Under the pieces are notes generated by a model. That model did no database searches, was not told where the DNA came from, and saw only the letters and a program-made list of their open reading frames with translations. A stretch of 64,000 nt of DNA, from assembly GCA_009840115.1 (NCBI GenBank), contig VXOJ01000017.1:29544-93543 (forward strand). Direction: 5' to 3'. Origin of the DNA: Gemmatimonadales bacterium. Its GTDB lineage: Bacteria; Gemmatimonadota; Gemmatimonadetes; Palauibacterales; Palauibacteraceae. The translations under genes were made by a program, and so were the position numbers. This document shows, piece after piece, positions 1-8,281 of this stretch; position 1 is the stretch's first letter, and every line of letters starts with the position of its first letter.

Positions 1-5
1 TCCGA

Positions 6-1034
6 ATGAGTGTGAGGGTTGCCATCAACGGTTTCGGCCGCATCGGCCGGAACATCCTCCGCGCGGCGCTCCAGAACCCGCGCGGGGACCTTGACTTCGT
101 CGCGATAAACGATCTCACGGATGGGGCGACGCTCGCCCATCTGTTCAAGTACGACTCCGTGCACGGGCGCTTTCCCGGCGAGGTCCGCGTGGACGGAGCA
201 GAACTCGTGCTGGGGGACGAGCGCGTGGGCGTCTTGTCCGAACGCGACCCGGCCGACCTCCCGTGGCGGGAACTCGACGTGGACATCGTCATCGAATCCA
301 CCGGGATCTTCCGCAAGCGGGAAGATGCGACCCGGCACCTGAGCGCCGGGGCGAAGAAGGTCCTCATCTCCGCGCCGGGCATCGAGCCGGACATCACCCT
401 GGTGCTGGGCGTGAACGCGGACGAATACGACCCGGCGCGTCACGACGTGATCTCGAACGCGAGCTGCACGACCAACTGCATCGCTCCGGTCGTGAAGGTC
501 CTGCTCGATCGCTTCGGCTTCGAGCGCGGCCTCATGACGACGGTCCACGCGTACACGAACGGCCAGCAGCTCCTCGACCTCCCGCACAAGGACCTCCGGC
601 GCGCCCGCGCCGCCGCGCTTTCGATCATCCCCACGACGACGGGCGCGGCGAAGGCCGTGGGCCTCGTCCTCCCGCAGGTCAGGGGGAAGCTCGACGGCAT
701 GGCGATGCGCGTGCCGACGCCGGACGTGTCGATCGTGGACCTCGTGGCCACCGTGTCGCGGGACACGTCGGCCGGCGAGATCAACGCGGCGTTCCGCGAG
801 GCCGCGGAAGGGCCGCTCGACGGCGTACTCGAATACACCGAGGAGCCGCTCGTCTCCGTCGACTTCACGGGACACCCGGCCAGCGCCATCGTCGACGCGA
901 AGTCGACGTCCGTCATGGACGGCACGCTCGTCAAGGTCATCTCGTGGTACGACAACGAGTGGGGGTATTCGAACCGCCTCGTGGACCTGGCGAGCTTCGT
1001 CGGAGAGCGTCTGCCCGCCGCCGTCGGGGCCTGA
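6..1034 (+). CDS. gap: Type I glyceraldehyde-3-phosphate dehydrogenase
   Basis: Cytosolic glycolytic enzyme that converts glyceraldehyde-3-phosphate to 1,3-bisphosphoglycerate with NAD+. Seen in the sequence: the Rossmann motif GFGRIGRN at residues 9-16, Asp36 in the INDL segment (the usual sign of NAD rather than NADP preference), catalytic Cys154 in SNASCTTNC, its partner His181 in TVHAYT, and the C-terminal [12 protein letters not shown] motif. The 342 residues match the family's full length. It opens a gap-pgk-tpiA run, with 21 bases before pgk. Its promoter lies outside the window, so regulation cannot be judged. Confidence 0.97.
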   Translation: MSVRVAINGFGRIGRNILRAALQNPRGDLDFVAINDLTDGATLAHLFKYDSVHGRFPGEVRVDGAELVLGDERVGVLSERDPADLPWRELDVDIVIESTGIFRKREDATRHLSAGAKKVLISAPGIEPDITLVLGVNADEYDPARHDVISNASCTTNCIAPVVKVLLDRFGFERGLMTTVHAYTNGQQLLDLPHKDLRRARAAALSIIPTTTGAAKAVGLVLPQVRGKLDGMAMRVPTPDVSIVDLVATVSRDTSAGEINAAFREAAEGPLDGVLEYTEEPLVSVDFTGHPASAIVDAKSTSVMDGTLVKVISWYDNEWGYSNRLVDLASFVGERLPAAVGA

Positions 1035-1055
1035 GCGGCCCCGGCCGGTCCCCTC

Positions 1056-2252
1056 GTGACCAGAGCGCTGCGCGACCTCCCGGCCGACCTGGCCGGGAAG
1101 CGGGGGCTCGTGCGGGTGGACTACAACGTGCCGCTCGACGCCGGGCGGGTCGCCGATGCGACGCGCATTGAGGCGTCGCTGCCGACCCTCCGGTGGTTGC
1201 TGCGGCGGGAGGCCCGGCCGGTGCTGCTCTCGCACCTCGGCCGGCCGGGGGGGCGGCCGGACCCCGCGCTCTCGCTGTCGCCCGTGGCCTCCGCGCTCGC
1301 CGGCCTCCTCGGGACCGGAGTCCTCTTCTCCGCGCCGTGCGACGGCGAGGACGCGCTCCGCGCCAGCCGCGGGCTGAAGGCCGGACAGGTGCTCCTCGTG
1401 GAGAACACGCGTTTCCTGCCCGGGGAGACGGAGAACGACGCGGCGCTCGCTGGCCGTCTCGCCCGGCTCGGCGACTTCTTCGTCAACGACGCGTTCGGCA
1501 CGCTGCACCGCGCGCACGCCTCGACGACGGGCGTGCCGGCCCTCCTGAGTCCTTCCGCGGCGGGCTTGCTCGTCGAGCGCGAACTGGAGGCGCTGGGCGC
1601 GCTCGAGCAGCCGCGCCGGCCGTTCGTCGTCGCCTTCGGAGGGGCCAAGATCGGCGACAAGATCGAACTCCTGCGCCGCTTCCTGGAACGCGCCGACCTC
1701 ATCCTCGTGGGCGGCGCCATGGCGAACACGTTCCTCCGCGCGCAGGGGGCCGAGACCGGAGCCTCGCTCGTCGAGGAGGCGGCGCTGGATCTCGCCCGCT
1801 CGATCCTGGCCGCGGGAAGGGAGCGGATCCGGCTGCCCACGGACGTGATGGTCCTCGACCGGTCGAACGGGGACGGGGAGAGTGTCGAGGGCGTCGGGGT
1901 CGACGCGATCGGGCCGGAGATGGCCGCCCTGGACATCGGACCCGAGTCTCGCGCCCGCTACGCCGAGGCGTTGCGGGGGTGCGCCGCCTTCTTCTGGAAC
2001 GGTCCCATGGGGCTGTTCGAAGACCCTCGGTTCGCGGCGGGCACGTTCGCTATCGCGGAGGCCGCAGCGGAGGCGACGGCGGCGGGCGGGTTCACCGTCA
2101 TCGGGGGCGGCGACTCCGCCGCGGCCATCCGCCGCGCCGGGCTTTCCGACCGCGTGTCGCACGTCTGCACCGGGGGCGGAGCGGCCCTCGAGTACCTGTC
2201 GAGCGGCCGTCTACCCGGCCTCGACGCCCTCACCGAAAGGAGGCGTTCGTGA
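1056..2252 (+). CDS. pgk: Phosphoglycerate kinase
   Basis: Transfers phosphate from 1,3-bisphosphoglycerate to ADP, the first ATP-yielding step of glycolysis; cytosolic monomer. Seen: the N-terminal substrate loop VDYNVPLD, the HLGRPGG motif, the basic-loop segment AFGGAKIGDK, and the C-terminal nucleotide-binding GGGDSAAAI followed by CTGGGAALEYL. The 398 aa length is typical. The start is GTG at 1056, just after the gap stop. The stop codon overlaps the GTG of tpiA (GTGA), so the two are probably translationally coupled. Confidence 0.97.
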   Translation: MTRALRDLPADLAGKRGLVRVDYNVPLDAGRVADATRIEASLPTLRWLLRREARPVLLSHLGRPGGRPDPALSLSPVASALAGLLGTGVLFSAPCDGEDALRASRGLKAGQVLLVENTRFLPGETENDAALAGRLARLGDFFVNDAFGTLHRAHASTTGVPALLSPSAAGLLVERELEALGALEQPRRPFVVAFGGAKIGDKIELLRRFLERADLILVGGAMANTFLRAQGAETGASLVEEAALDLARSILAAGRERIRLPTDVMVLDRSNGDGESVEGVGVDAIGPEMAALDIGPESRARYAEALRGCAAFFWNGPMGLFEDPRFAAGTFAIAEAAAEATAAGGFTVIGGGDSAAAIRRAGLSDRVSHVCTGGGAALEYLSSGRLPGLDALTERRRS

Positions 2253-3013
2253 GTCAGCCGCACACCCCCGTGTTCGCCGCGAACTGGAAGATGAGCCATG
2301 GCCCGGCCGAGACCGGGGCGTTCGTGGAACGGTTCGCCGGGCGCCATCGGCCGCGCGGCGATGCGACGGTCATTGTGTTTCCTCCCGCCATCAGCCTGGC
2401 GGCCTTCGCCGCCGCGGCCTCCGGGCGTCCGGACCTCGAGTTCGGCGTGCAGGATGTGCACACGGAGGTGGAGGGCGCCCACACCAGCGGCATCTCGGCC
2501 GCCATGGTCCCGGCGACCGGCGCCACCTGGGGGCTGGCCGGCCACTCGGAACGCCGGCGGGAGTTCGGCGATACCGACGCGGACGTGGGGCGCAAGCTGG
2601 TCCGCCTGCTGGAGGCCGGACTCCGTCCCGTCCTGTGCGTGGGCGAGACGCTCGAGGAGCGGGAGGCCGGACGGCTCGCGACGGTGCTGGAAACGCAGAT
2701 TCGGGAAGCCCTCCGCCCCCTCGACCCCGACGGCCGGGCCCGTCTCGTCTACGCCTACGAACCCGTGTGGGCGATCGGCACCGGACGGACGGCGAGCCCG
2801 GCCGACGCCGAGGAGGCGCACGCCATCGTCCGGGACCAACTGGCGCGGGCGGAAGGATGCGACGCGGAGCGCGCCGCGATCCTGTACGGAGGGAGCGTCA
2901 AGCCGGCCAACATCGAAGCGCTCCTGGCCGCCCCCGGGGTGGACGGCGTGCTCGTGGGCGGCGCGAGCCTCGATCCCGACAGCTGGGCCGCGATCTGCGC
3001 GGCGGGCAGATAA
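2249..3013 (+). CDS. tpiA: Triosephosphate isomerase
   Basis: Interconverts dihydroxyacetone phosphate and glyceraldehyde-3-phosphate; cytosolic TIM barrel. Seen: Lys14 in AANWKM, catalytic His99 in AGHSERR, catalytic Glu171 in YEPVWAIGTG, and the phosphate-binding GGSVKPAN near the C-terminus. I chose the GTG at 2249 because it gives a normal 254 aa protein, overlaps the pgk stop as GTGA, and has a strong ribosome binding site (GAAAGGAGG, 2235-2243) five bases upstream inside pgk. A much longer open frame upstream is only a read-through in high-GC sequence. Confidence 0.96.
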   Translation: MSQPHTPVFAANWKMSHGPAETGAFVERFAGRHRPRGDATVIVFPPAISLAAFAAAASGRPDLEFGVQDVHTEVEGAHTSGISAAMVPATGATWGLAGHSERRREFGDTDADVGRKLVRLLEAGLRPVLCVGETLEEREAGRLATVLETQIREALRPLDPDGRARLVYAYEPVWAIGTGRTASPADAEEAHAIVRDQLARAEGCDAERAAILYGGSVKPANIEALLAAPGVDGVLVGGASLDPDSWAAICAAGR

Positions 3014-3023
3014 CCGGAAAAAC

Positions 3024-3052
3024 TGGCCCCATCTTGCCGGCGGCTCTAGTTT
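3024..3052 (+). promoter_or_regulatory. Possible weak promoter before secG
   Basis: TGGCCC (3024-3029), 17 bases, then TAGTTT (3047-3052) followed by TACGG. The -10-like element fits the TANNTT form seen at better promoters in this window, but the -35 match is poor. secG could also be read from the glycolytic transcript. Confidence 0.3.
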
Positions 3053-3084
3053 TACGGCCCGATCCAACCAATGGCAGGTAGACG

Positions 3085-3495
3085 ATGTTCCCGTTCCTGA
3101 TCGTATTGATTTCGCTGATCGCACTCGTGCTGTGCGTGATGATCCTCCTCCAGTCCGCGAAGGGCGGCGGGCTCGCCGCCTCCTTTGGCGGGGCCTCGTC
3201 CTCCACGGATTCCTTCATGGGAGGACGCCAGGCGGCCAACGCGCTGACGAAGGCGAGCTGGTACGGCGGGGGGAGTTTCCTCTTCCTCGCCCTCGTGCTG
3301 ACGGTGCTCTCCGCCCGTCCGGACGCGGCCCCCGAATCGATCCTGCGTCAGGGACTTCCCGGCCAGCAGAGCCTCCCCGAAGCGCCCGCTTCGCTCCTGG
3401 AGGTGTCGCCCGACCTCGGAGAAGGCGCAGCCCCCTCCGATGAAGCCGCCGCACCCGGGTCGGAGGAAGGCGAGGAAGAGGACCCCGGCTCCTAG
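3085..3495 (+). CDS. secG: Preprotein translocase subunit SecG
   Basis: Inner-membrane accessory subunit of the SecYEG export channel. Seen: two hydrophobic segments (about residues 4-22 and 55-72) separated by the family's Gly-rich loop, with SAKGGGLAASFGGASSS around residues 24-40 and FMGGRQAANALTKAS following it. The remaining ~60 residues form an acidic Ala/Pro/Glu-rich tail beyond the usual SecG core. Its place directly after tpiA is a common bacterial arrangement. The stop codon shares a CTAG palindrome with the stop of the convergent RNase H gene. Confidence 0.93.
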   Translation: MFPFLIVLISLIALVLCVMILLQSAKGGGLAASFGGASSSTDSFMGGRQAANALTKASWYGGGSFLFLALVLTVLSARPDAAPESILRQGLPGQQSLPEAPASLLEVSPDLGEGAAPSDEAAAPGSEEGEEEDPGS

Positions 3496-4121
3496 TCGGG
3501 CGGGCGAGGATCCTCGGCGAAAGCGTCGCTCGGCAGATCCAGAAACTCGACGTACCGCTCCTTCTCCTGCGCTTCGGCGAGCCAGCTCTCGAACCCGGAT
3601 GGGACGAGTCCGTCGATGCCGCGCCGCTCCCGCGCCGCCGTCACCGCCAGGTGGTCCGCGTAGGCGTTCTTCACGTCGTCGGCGTGTCCCCGGGTCCAGC
3701 GCCACTCCACGCGGTGCCGCGCGGCGGCCCGCACGAGTTCCCGCCACAGATCGAGGTTCTCGATCGGCCCGCCCTTCCGGCGCCAGCCGCGGCGGGCCCA
3801 GCCGTGCACCCACTCCTTCATTCCTCGGACGAGATACTGGCTGTCGCTCGTAAAGACGACGCGGCACGCCCGCCGCAGGGCGCCCAGCCCGACGATGCCG
3901 GAGACGATCGCCATCCGGTTGTTCGTCGTGTCCGGATCGAAGTGGGCGAAGTCCCGCCGATACCAGCCGCCGCGCTCGTCGAACCGTTCGATGAGACCGG
4001 CGGCCGCCCCCGGATTCCGGCGATTCTCGAACTGGTTGCCGAGGCAGGACTCGTCGGCGAAGATATGAACGAGCGGAGCGTCGGTCCTGCTCTCCCGCCC
4101 GGGTCCGGAGTCGGTGGTCAA
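3492..4121 (-). CDS. RNase HI-like protein lacking the catalytic glutamate
   Basis: RNase H-fold protein. RNase HI normally cuts the RNA strand of RNA:DNA hybrids with four acidic residues. Seen: Asp23 in FADESCLGN (first Asp), Asp93 in TSDSQYLVRG (third acid), and His146 and Asp156 in RGHADDVKNAYADHLA (the His loop and last Asp). The strand that normally reads TTNNRMELMA here reads TTNNRMAIVS, so the usual Glu is Ala71. The start is uncertain: the frame is open to 4232, inside carA, but a TTG at 4121 has GGGAGG a few bases upstream and avoids the overlap, giving 209 aa. It could be an active variant, a hybrid-binding protein or a separate RNase H subfamily. Confidence 0.8.
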   Translation of the reverse strand: MTTDSGPGRESRTDAPLVHIFADESCLGNQFENRRNPGAAAGLIERFDERGGWYRRDFAHFDPDTTNNRMAIVSGIVGLGALRRACRVVFTSDSQYLVRGMKEWVHGWARRGWRRKGGPIENLDLWRELVRAAARHRVEWRWTRGHADDVKNAYADHLAVTAARERRGIDGLVPSGFESWLAEAQEKERYVEFLDLPSDAFAEDPRPPD

Positions 4122-4213
4122 CGCGCCTCCCGCGGCTTGGGTTCGCCCGGCACGCGGGCCGCGGGCCGCTGCCCGGGTCCCCGCACCTTCAACCGCCACA
4201 TTGGACGCGCGAC

Positions 4214-5350
4214 TTGAGCGAGACGCAAGCACGCCCCGGATACCTCCTGCTCGAAGATGGCCGCCGTTTCGGCGGCGCCTACGTGGGCCCCGAGACCGAG
4301 ACCGCCGGCGAAGCCGTCTTCACGACGGTGATGACGGGGTATCACGAGGTGCTCACCGATCCTTCCTTTGCCGCGCAGATCGTCGTCATGACCGCGCCCA
4401 TGCAGGGGGTCTACGGCATCCGCGATCCCGACGTTCAATCGCGGCGGCCCTGGGTCGCGGGCTTCGTCGTGAGGCACCTGTCGCACGAGATCGGGTCCGG
4501 GCCGGCCGATTCCACGCTGCCCGAGTACCTCGCCTCGCACGGGATTCCGACCCTGGTCGGCGCGGACACGCGCGCGCTGACGCGCCATATCCGGGATGCG
4601 GGCGCGATGCGGGCGGTCATGGCGCACGATGGGGTGTCGCCGCAACAGGCCGCCGAGCGGCTGGCCGCCGAGCCGGAGATGTCCGGCCGCGACCTCGCGA
4701 CCGCCGTCTCGACGCCCGAACCGTACGAACTCGGCCCCCTCGACGGGGTGGCCGAGCGCGGCCTCGTGCTTTGCCTCGACTATGGGGTAAAGACGCGAAG
4801 CCTCGACCTCTTCCGTCGCGAGGGATACCGCGTGCGCGTCGTCCCGTGCGACACGGACGCCGAGGCGCTGCTCTCCGCCCGCCCGGACGGGGTCTTCGTC
4901 TCGAACGGGCCCGGCGATCCGGAGGCGGTGCCGGGCGCCGTCGAGCGCATCCGCACGCTGAGCGACGCCGGGGTCCCGCTGTTCGGCATCTGCCTCGGAC
5001 ACCAGCTCATAGCGCGCGCCTTCGGGGGCACGAACTACAAGCTGCCCTACGGGCACCGCGGCGGGAATCACCCCGTGATCAACCATGCCACGGGCGCCGT
5101 GGAGATCACCTCGCAGAACCACGGCTTCTCGGTACTCGAAAAGGACGGACGGATCGAGGGCGGCGACGATCTCGAGATCACGCACCGGAATCTGAACGAC
5201 GGCACGGTGGAAGGGCTGGTCCACCGGGAGCGGCCGGTATTCGCGGTGCAGTACCATCCCGAGTCGGCCCCGGGACCCCACGACAGCCGGTATCTGTTCA
5301 ACCGCTTCGTCGAGACGATGCGGAATCACGGAAGCTCCGCCCCGGGTTGA
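4214..5350 (+). CDS. carA: Carbamoyl-phosphate synthase small (glutaminase) subunit
   Basis: Hydrolyses glutamine and passes ammonia to CarB for carbamoyl phosphate, the precursor of pyrimidines and arginine; cytosolic. Seen: an N-terminal CarA domain (about residues 6-150) and a C-terminal class I glutamine amidotransferase domain with nucleophile Cys260 in FGICLGHQL and the HPE catalytic pair in QYHPESAPGPHD. Length is 378 aa, as expected. The start is TTG at 4214. No carB lies next to it in this window, so the partner must be encoded elsewhere. Confidence 0.96.
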   Translation: MSETQARPGYLLLEDGRRFGGAYVGPETETAGEAVFTTVMTGYHEVLTDPSFAAQIVVMTAPMQGVYGIRDPDVQSRRPWVAGFVVRHLSHEIGSGPADSTLPEYLASHGIPTLVGADTRALTRHIRDAGAMRAVMAHDGVSPQQAAERLAAEPEMSGRDLATAVSTPEPYELGPLDGVAERGLVLCLDYGVKTRSLDLFRREGYRVRVVPCDTDAEALLSARPDGVFVSNGPGDPEAVPGAVERIRTLSDAGVPLFGICLGHQLIARAFGGTNYKLPYGHRGGNHPVINHATGAVEITSQNHGFSVLEKDGRIEGGDDLEITHRNLNDGTVEGLVHRERPVFAVQYHPESAPGPHDSRYLFNRFVETMRNHGSSAPG

Positions 5351-5364
5351 CCGTGCGCGGTCCG

Positions 5365-5393
5365 TTGAACGTTGACGACGTGTGGTCTAGGTT
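5365..5393 (+). promoter_or_regulatory. Predicted promoter for sppA
   Basis: TTGAAC (5365-5370), a 17-base spacer and TAGGTT (5388-5393) lie in the gap between carA and sppA. Transcription would start near 5400, about 40 bases before the sppA GTG. Spacing and the TANNTT element match the other predicted promoters here. Confidence 0.5.
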
Positions 5394-5424
5394 GCGTCGG
5401 GCCTCCAGCCACGGACCCACACTC

Positions 5425-5445
5425 ATGGACCGTCGCGCGACGTGA
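5425..5445 (+). other. Six-codon leader ORF overlapping the sppA start
   Basis: ATG at 5425 opens a six-codon frame (MDRRAT) whose TGA (5443-5445) overlaps the sppA GTG at 5442 as GTGA. Neither start has a good Shine-Dalgarno sequence. It could couple translation of sppA to the leader, or it could be chance. Confidence 0.25.
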
Positions 5446-6341
5446 CCTACGACAAGCGGAACACGGTGATCGCCCTCCTCGCGCTCCTGGGCATCTTCGG
5501 CGTGGGCGCGATCCTCTCCATCTGGTGGACGGTGGGGAATACGTCGTTTCTCGCCGGGGGGCGCGTGGCGGTCGTCCCGCTGCGGGGCGTGATCACGGAC
5601 GAAGCGGCCTTCACCCGGACGCTCGACGGCTTTCGCGAAGACCCCGGCGTGCGCGCCTTCGTGATCGAGATCGAGTCCCCGGGCGGCACCGTCGGGGCCT
5701 CGCAGAGCATCTTCGAAGCCATTCGCGATCTGCGGGACGACGACGACCGGCCCGTCCTCGCCTGGATGGGCGATGTGGGAGCCTCCGGCGGATACTACGC
5801 CGCGGTCGGGGCCGACAGCGTGTACGCGCTGCCCGGCACGATGACGGGATCCATCGGCGTCATCATGGAATTCCCCAACGCAGAGGAGTTGTTCCGCAAG
5901 GTCGGCGTCGACTGGGAAGTCGTGGCGAGCGCGGAGCACAAGGATCTGGGCGGCTACGGGCGCTCCCTTTCTCCCGAGGACCGCGAGATCCTCGAGGAAC
6001 TTGTGAGCGACGTCCACGAGCAGTTCGTCGAGGTGGTGTCCGACAACCGGGATCTCGATCGGGAGACCGTTCGCGGGTTGGCGGACGGCCGGGTGTTCAC
6101 GGGCCGGCAGGCGAACGAACTGGGACTCGTCGACGGCCTGATGACCCTGCCCGAGACGGTCGACCTCGCAGGCCGGATGGCGGGTCTGGGCGCGGATCCG
6201 AGAGTCGTGCGGCCGCGCGAACCGAGGGTCGGCCTGTGGGACCTGATCGGCGGGCTGAGTCTGGGCGATGCGCGAGCGTGGATCGGATCGCTGGCGCCTC
6301 TGCGCCCAAGCGCGCCGAGACTCCTCTTTGAACTGAGATAA
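5442..6341 (+). CDS. sppA: Signal peptide peptidase SppA, S49 family
   Basis: Membrane-bound serine protease that degrades cleaved signal peptides. Seen: an N-terminal membrane anchor (about residues 8-25), the S49 core with IESPGGTVGASQ, nucleophile Ser115 in GDVGASGGYYAA, and the general base Lys167 in AEHKDLGGYGR. The Ser/Lys dyad order fits the short, single-domain SppA type, and 299 aa is the usual size for it. The start is GTG at 5442, preceded by a predicted promoter. It is followed by a hairpin and the HU gene. Confidence 0.92.
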   Translation: MTYDKRNTVIALLALLGIFGVGAILSIWWTVGNTSFLAGGRVAVVPLRGVITDEAAFTRTLDGFREDPGVRAFVIEIESPGGTVGASQSIFEAIRDLRDDDDRPVLAWMGDVGASGGYYAAVGADSVYALPGTMTGSIGVIMEFPNAEELFRKVGVDWEVVASAEHKDLGGYGRSLSPEDREILEELVSDVHEQFVEVVSDNRDLDRETVRGLADGRVFTGRQANELGLVDGLMTLPETVDLAGRMAGLGADPRVVRPREPRVGLWDLIGGLSLGDARAWIGSLAPLRPSAPRLLFELR

Positions 6342-6342
6342 G

Positions 6343-6362
6343 CCGCTCCCATCCCGGAGCGG
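6343..6362 (+). terminator. Short GC hairpin after sppA
   Basis: CCGCTCC (6343-6349) and GGAGCGG (6356-6362) form a 7-bp stem with a 6-base loop immediately after the sppA stop. No T-run follows, so termination is only a possibility. Confidence 0.3.
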
Positions 6363-6406
6363 AGAACCATTCTTGAACGGTTGCACAACGCTCGGAGGAG
6401 AGGGAG

Positions 6407-6700
6407 ATGACGAAGGCGGATCTCATCGAACAGGTCCACGAGGCCATCGGCCCTGGCGTGACGAAGCGGGACTGCGCCGCGGTGGTCAACGCGTTTCTGA
6501 ACGCCGTCAAGGGCGCCGTCGTACAAGGCAACCACATCGAGATTCGCGGCTTCGGCACCTTCAAGGTCCGGGAACGCCGGACCCGCATGGCGCGCAATCC
6601 GCGCACGGGAGATCCCGTCCGCGTGCCGCCGAGGAAGGTGCCCGTCTTCAAGCCCTCGCGTCTGCTGCGCGACGAGGTGGCGTCGAGCCTCGGGGACTAG
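6407..6700 (+). CDS. HU/IHF-family DNA-binding protein
   Basis: Small nucleoid-associated protein that binds and bends DNA as a dimer. Seen: N-terminal MTKADLIEQVHEAIG, the beta-arm signature region EIRGFGTFKVRERRTRMARN around residues 45-65, the intercalation-type motif ARNPRTGD, and the C-terminal VPVFKPSRLLRDEV. Length 97 aa is typical. The start is well supported by a GGAGGAGAGGGAG purine tract just upstream. I cannot tell HU from IHF by sequence alone; it lies next to no partner gene. Confidence 0.93.
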   Translation: MTKADLIEQVHEAIGPGVTKRDCAAVVNAFLNAVKGAVVQGNHIEIRGFGTFKVRERRTRMARNPRTGDPVRVPPRKVPVFKPSRLLRDEVASSLGD

Positions 6701-6725
6701 CAGAGAGTGAGGTAATGCGGGCGGG

Positions 6726-7898
6726 TCAGCCGAAGAAGCCGGCGATCCGCTCCAGTCCCTCCTCCAGGACGTCCCGCTCCACCGCGAAGTTGAAGCGCAG
6801 GTGCCCCGGAGAGCCGAACGGTTCTCCGGGCATGCACGCGACCTTCGCATCGGCGAGCAGCCGCTCGGCGACGTCCAGCGACGTGGCGCCACGGTCGGTG
6901 AGCCGTCCGTAGAAGTACAGCGCGCCGTCCGGCGCGAACGCCTCGATCCCGTCCATCTCCGTGAATCTCGACAGCCCGAGTTCCCTGAGTCCGGAGAGCC
7001 TGGACAGGAGTTCCGAGACGAACGCCTCGCGGGGAAGGCTCTCGCCGAGCGCGGCCGCGGCGGCGTACTGGGAGGGGCCGACCGCCCCGGAGGTTGTCTG
7101 TCCCTGCAGGTCCGCCATCTTCCGGACGACCTCCCGCGGCCCCACGGCATACCCTATCCGGAACCCCGGCATGCAGAACGCCTTCGAGACGCCGTCGAGC
7201 AGGATCGTCCTCTCCCCGCGCTCCGCAATGTCGAACACGGACGAAGACGGAGCCCCGTAGGCGAGCCGCCGGTAGATCTCGTCGGAGAGCACCCAGATCC
7301 CGTGCCGCTCCGCCCACGCCATGATCTCGCGCAGCAGGCCGGGCGGGATGACGGCCCCGGTCGGGTTTCCCGGGCTGTTGAGCATGAGCCCCCGCGTCCG
7401 CGTCGTGCGGGCCGCCTCGAGGTCCTCGACGGCCGGCACGAACCCGCCTTCCCACGTCGTCTCCGCGATGACCGGCTCCGCCCCCGCGAGCCGGACGATC
7501 GTTGTGTAGCTCGGCCAGAAGGGGGAGGGCACCAGCACCTCCTCGCCAGCGCCGAAGAGGGCATAGCAGCAGTTGAACAGCGACTGCTTCACGCCCGCGC
7601 TCACGATCACGGAGTCCGGATCCACGGCCTCGGCCTCCGTCGTCTCGCGGAGATAGCGCGCGATCGCCTCGCGCAGTTCGGGCAGGCCGGAGGTGGGGGG
7701 ATATCCCGTCTTCCCCTCCTCCACGGCCCGAATGCCCGCGTGGGCCGCGAAGGGCGGGGCGGGGTACTGCGGCTCGCCGGCCGAGAGGTCCACGACCGGA
7801 ACTCCCGCCGCCCTCAGCTTCCGGGCGCGGGCGGCCAGCACCAGTGTGGCCGATGCCTCGAGCCGGGCGACGTTCGGGGAAAACTGCGTTGCGGGCAC
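6726..7898 (-). CDS. Class I PLP-dependent aminotransferase (aspartate/aromatic type)
   Basis: Fold-type I aminotransferase; probably moves an amino group between an amino acid such as aspartate and 2-oxoglutarate, in the cytosol. Seen: the substrate segment LSAGEPQYPAPP near the N-terminus, NSPGNPTGAV, the Schiff-base Lys239 in DGVSKAFCMPGFRIGYA, and the C-terminal Arg in HLRFNFAV. I chose the GTG at 7898 (390 aa) because upstream residues lack homology-like features and would run into the divergent small gene. It is convergent with the HU gene. The exact substrate cannot be read from sequence. Confidence 0.9.
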   Translation of the reverse strand: MPATQFSPNVARLEASATLVLAARARKLRAAGVPVVDLSAGEPQYPAPPFAAHAGIRAVEEGKTGYPPTSGLPELREAIARYLRETTEAEAVDPDSVIVSAGVKQSLFNCCYALFGAGEEVLVPSPFWPSYTTIVRLAGAEPVIAETTWEGGFVPAVEDLEAARTTRTRGLMLNSPGNPTGAVIPPGLLREIMAWAERHGIWVLSDEIYRRLAYGAPSSSVFDIAERGERTILLDGVSKAFCMPGFRIGYAVGPREVVRKMADLQGQTTSGAVGPSQYAAAAALGESLPREAFVSELLSRLSGLRELGLSRFTEMDGIEAFAPDGALYFYGRLTDRGATSLDVAERLLADAKVACMPGEPFGSPGHLRFNFAVERDVLEEGLERIAGFFG

Positions 7899-7932
7899 GT
7901 TCGGGCGCTCTTGTCGAAGGGGTGGGTCGGAT

Positions 7933-7961
7933 TTGAGAGAGGGCTGCGGGGCCCCTATCTT
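7933..7961 (+). promoter_or_regulatory. Predicted promoter for the small gene at 7993
   Basis: TTGAGA (7933-7938), exactly 17 bases, and TATCTT (7956-7961) followed by TCGG. The start of transcription would be near 7968, 25 bases before the gene. This is one of the two best matches to the window's promoter pattern. Confidence 0.6.
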
Positions 7962-7972
7962 TCGGCTGCTGG

Positions 7973-7996
7973 ATGGTACGCGGGGAGAGTCCATGA
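7973..7996 (+). other. Seven-codon leader ORF overlapping the start at 7993
   Basis: ATG at 7973 opens a seven-codon frame (MVRGESP) ending in TGA at 7994-7996, which overlaps the next gene's ATG as ATGA. It begins about five bases after the predicted transcription start, so it would be nearly leaderless. Confidence 0.25.
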
Positions 7997-8268
7997 CGAC
8001 AGAGACCGGAAGCGCGCTGGCCCCGGCGGACGTGCTGGCCGCCACGCGAGACTTCTTTCTCGGGGACGACCGGATGGTCGATGCCTGGGTCGACACCGAG
8101 AGCGACACGCACATTGCGTTCTGCACCTTCAGGGGCAACCTCTCGGTTGCCGCCTTCCCGGATCCCGCCGGGTCCGACGGGACGCGGATCCGGGTGACGA
8201 CGCTGCGCGAAGAGGGGATCGTGCCCAGGCTCCTCGCCCACCTCGCGCTCGCGAACGCGCGCGCATGA
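7993..8268 (+). CDS. Small protein of unknown function before moaD
   Basis: A 91 aa soluble protein I do not recognise. It has no signal peptide or membrane segment. Its composition is mixed, with an acidic N-terminal half (DDRMVDAWVDTESDTH) and a C-terminal half that looks like beta strands (AFCTFRGNLSVAAFPD, GTRIRVTTLREEG) ending in a helix. The start is supported by a strong predicted promoter and a GGGGAG ribosome site at 7982-7987. It sits 13 bases ahead of moaD, so it may be co-transcribed with the molybdopterin genes. Confidence 0.72.
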   Translation: MTTETGSALAPADVLAATRDFFLGDDRMVDAWVDTESDTHIAFCTFRGNLSVAAFPDPAGSDGTRIRVTTLREEGIVPRLLAHLALANARA

Positions 8269-8281
8269 ACAGGCGCTCCTG

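Noticed and set aside
4122..4232. Upstream extension of the RNase H-like frame to an ATG at 4232
   Set aside because: It would overlap the carA start by 19 bases on the other strand and adds a non-conserved low-complexity lead. The TTG at 4121 has a ribosome site.
5371..5393. A second -35 (TTGACG, 5372-5377) for the sppA promoter
   Set aside because: It is only ten bases from the TAGGTT element, too close for a normal promoter. TTGAAC at 5365 has the right spacing.
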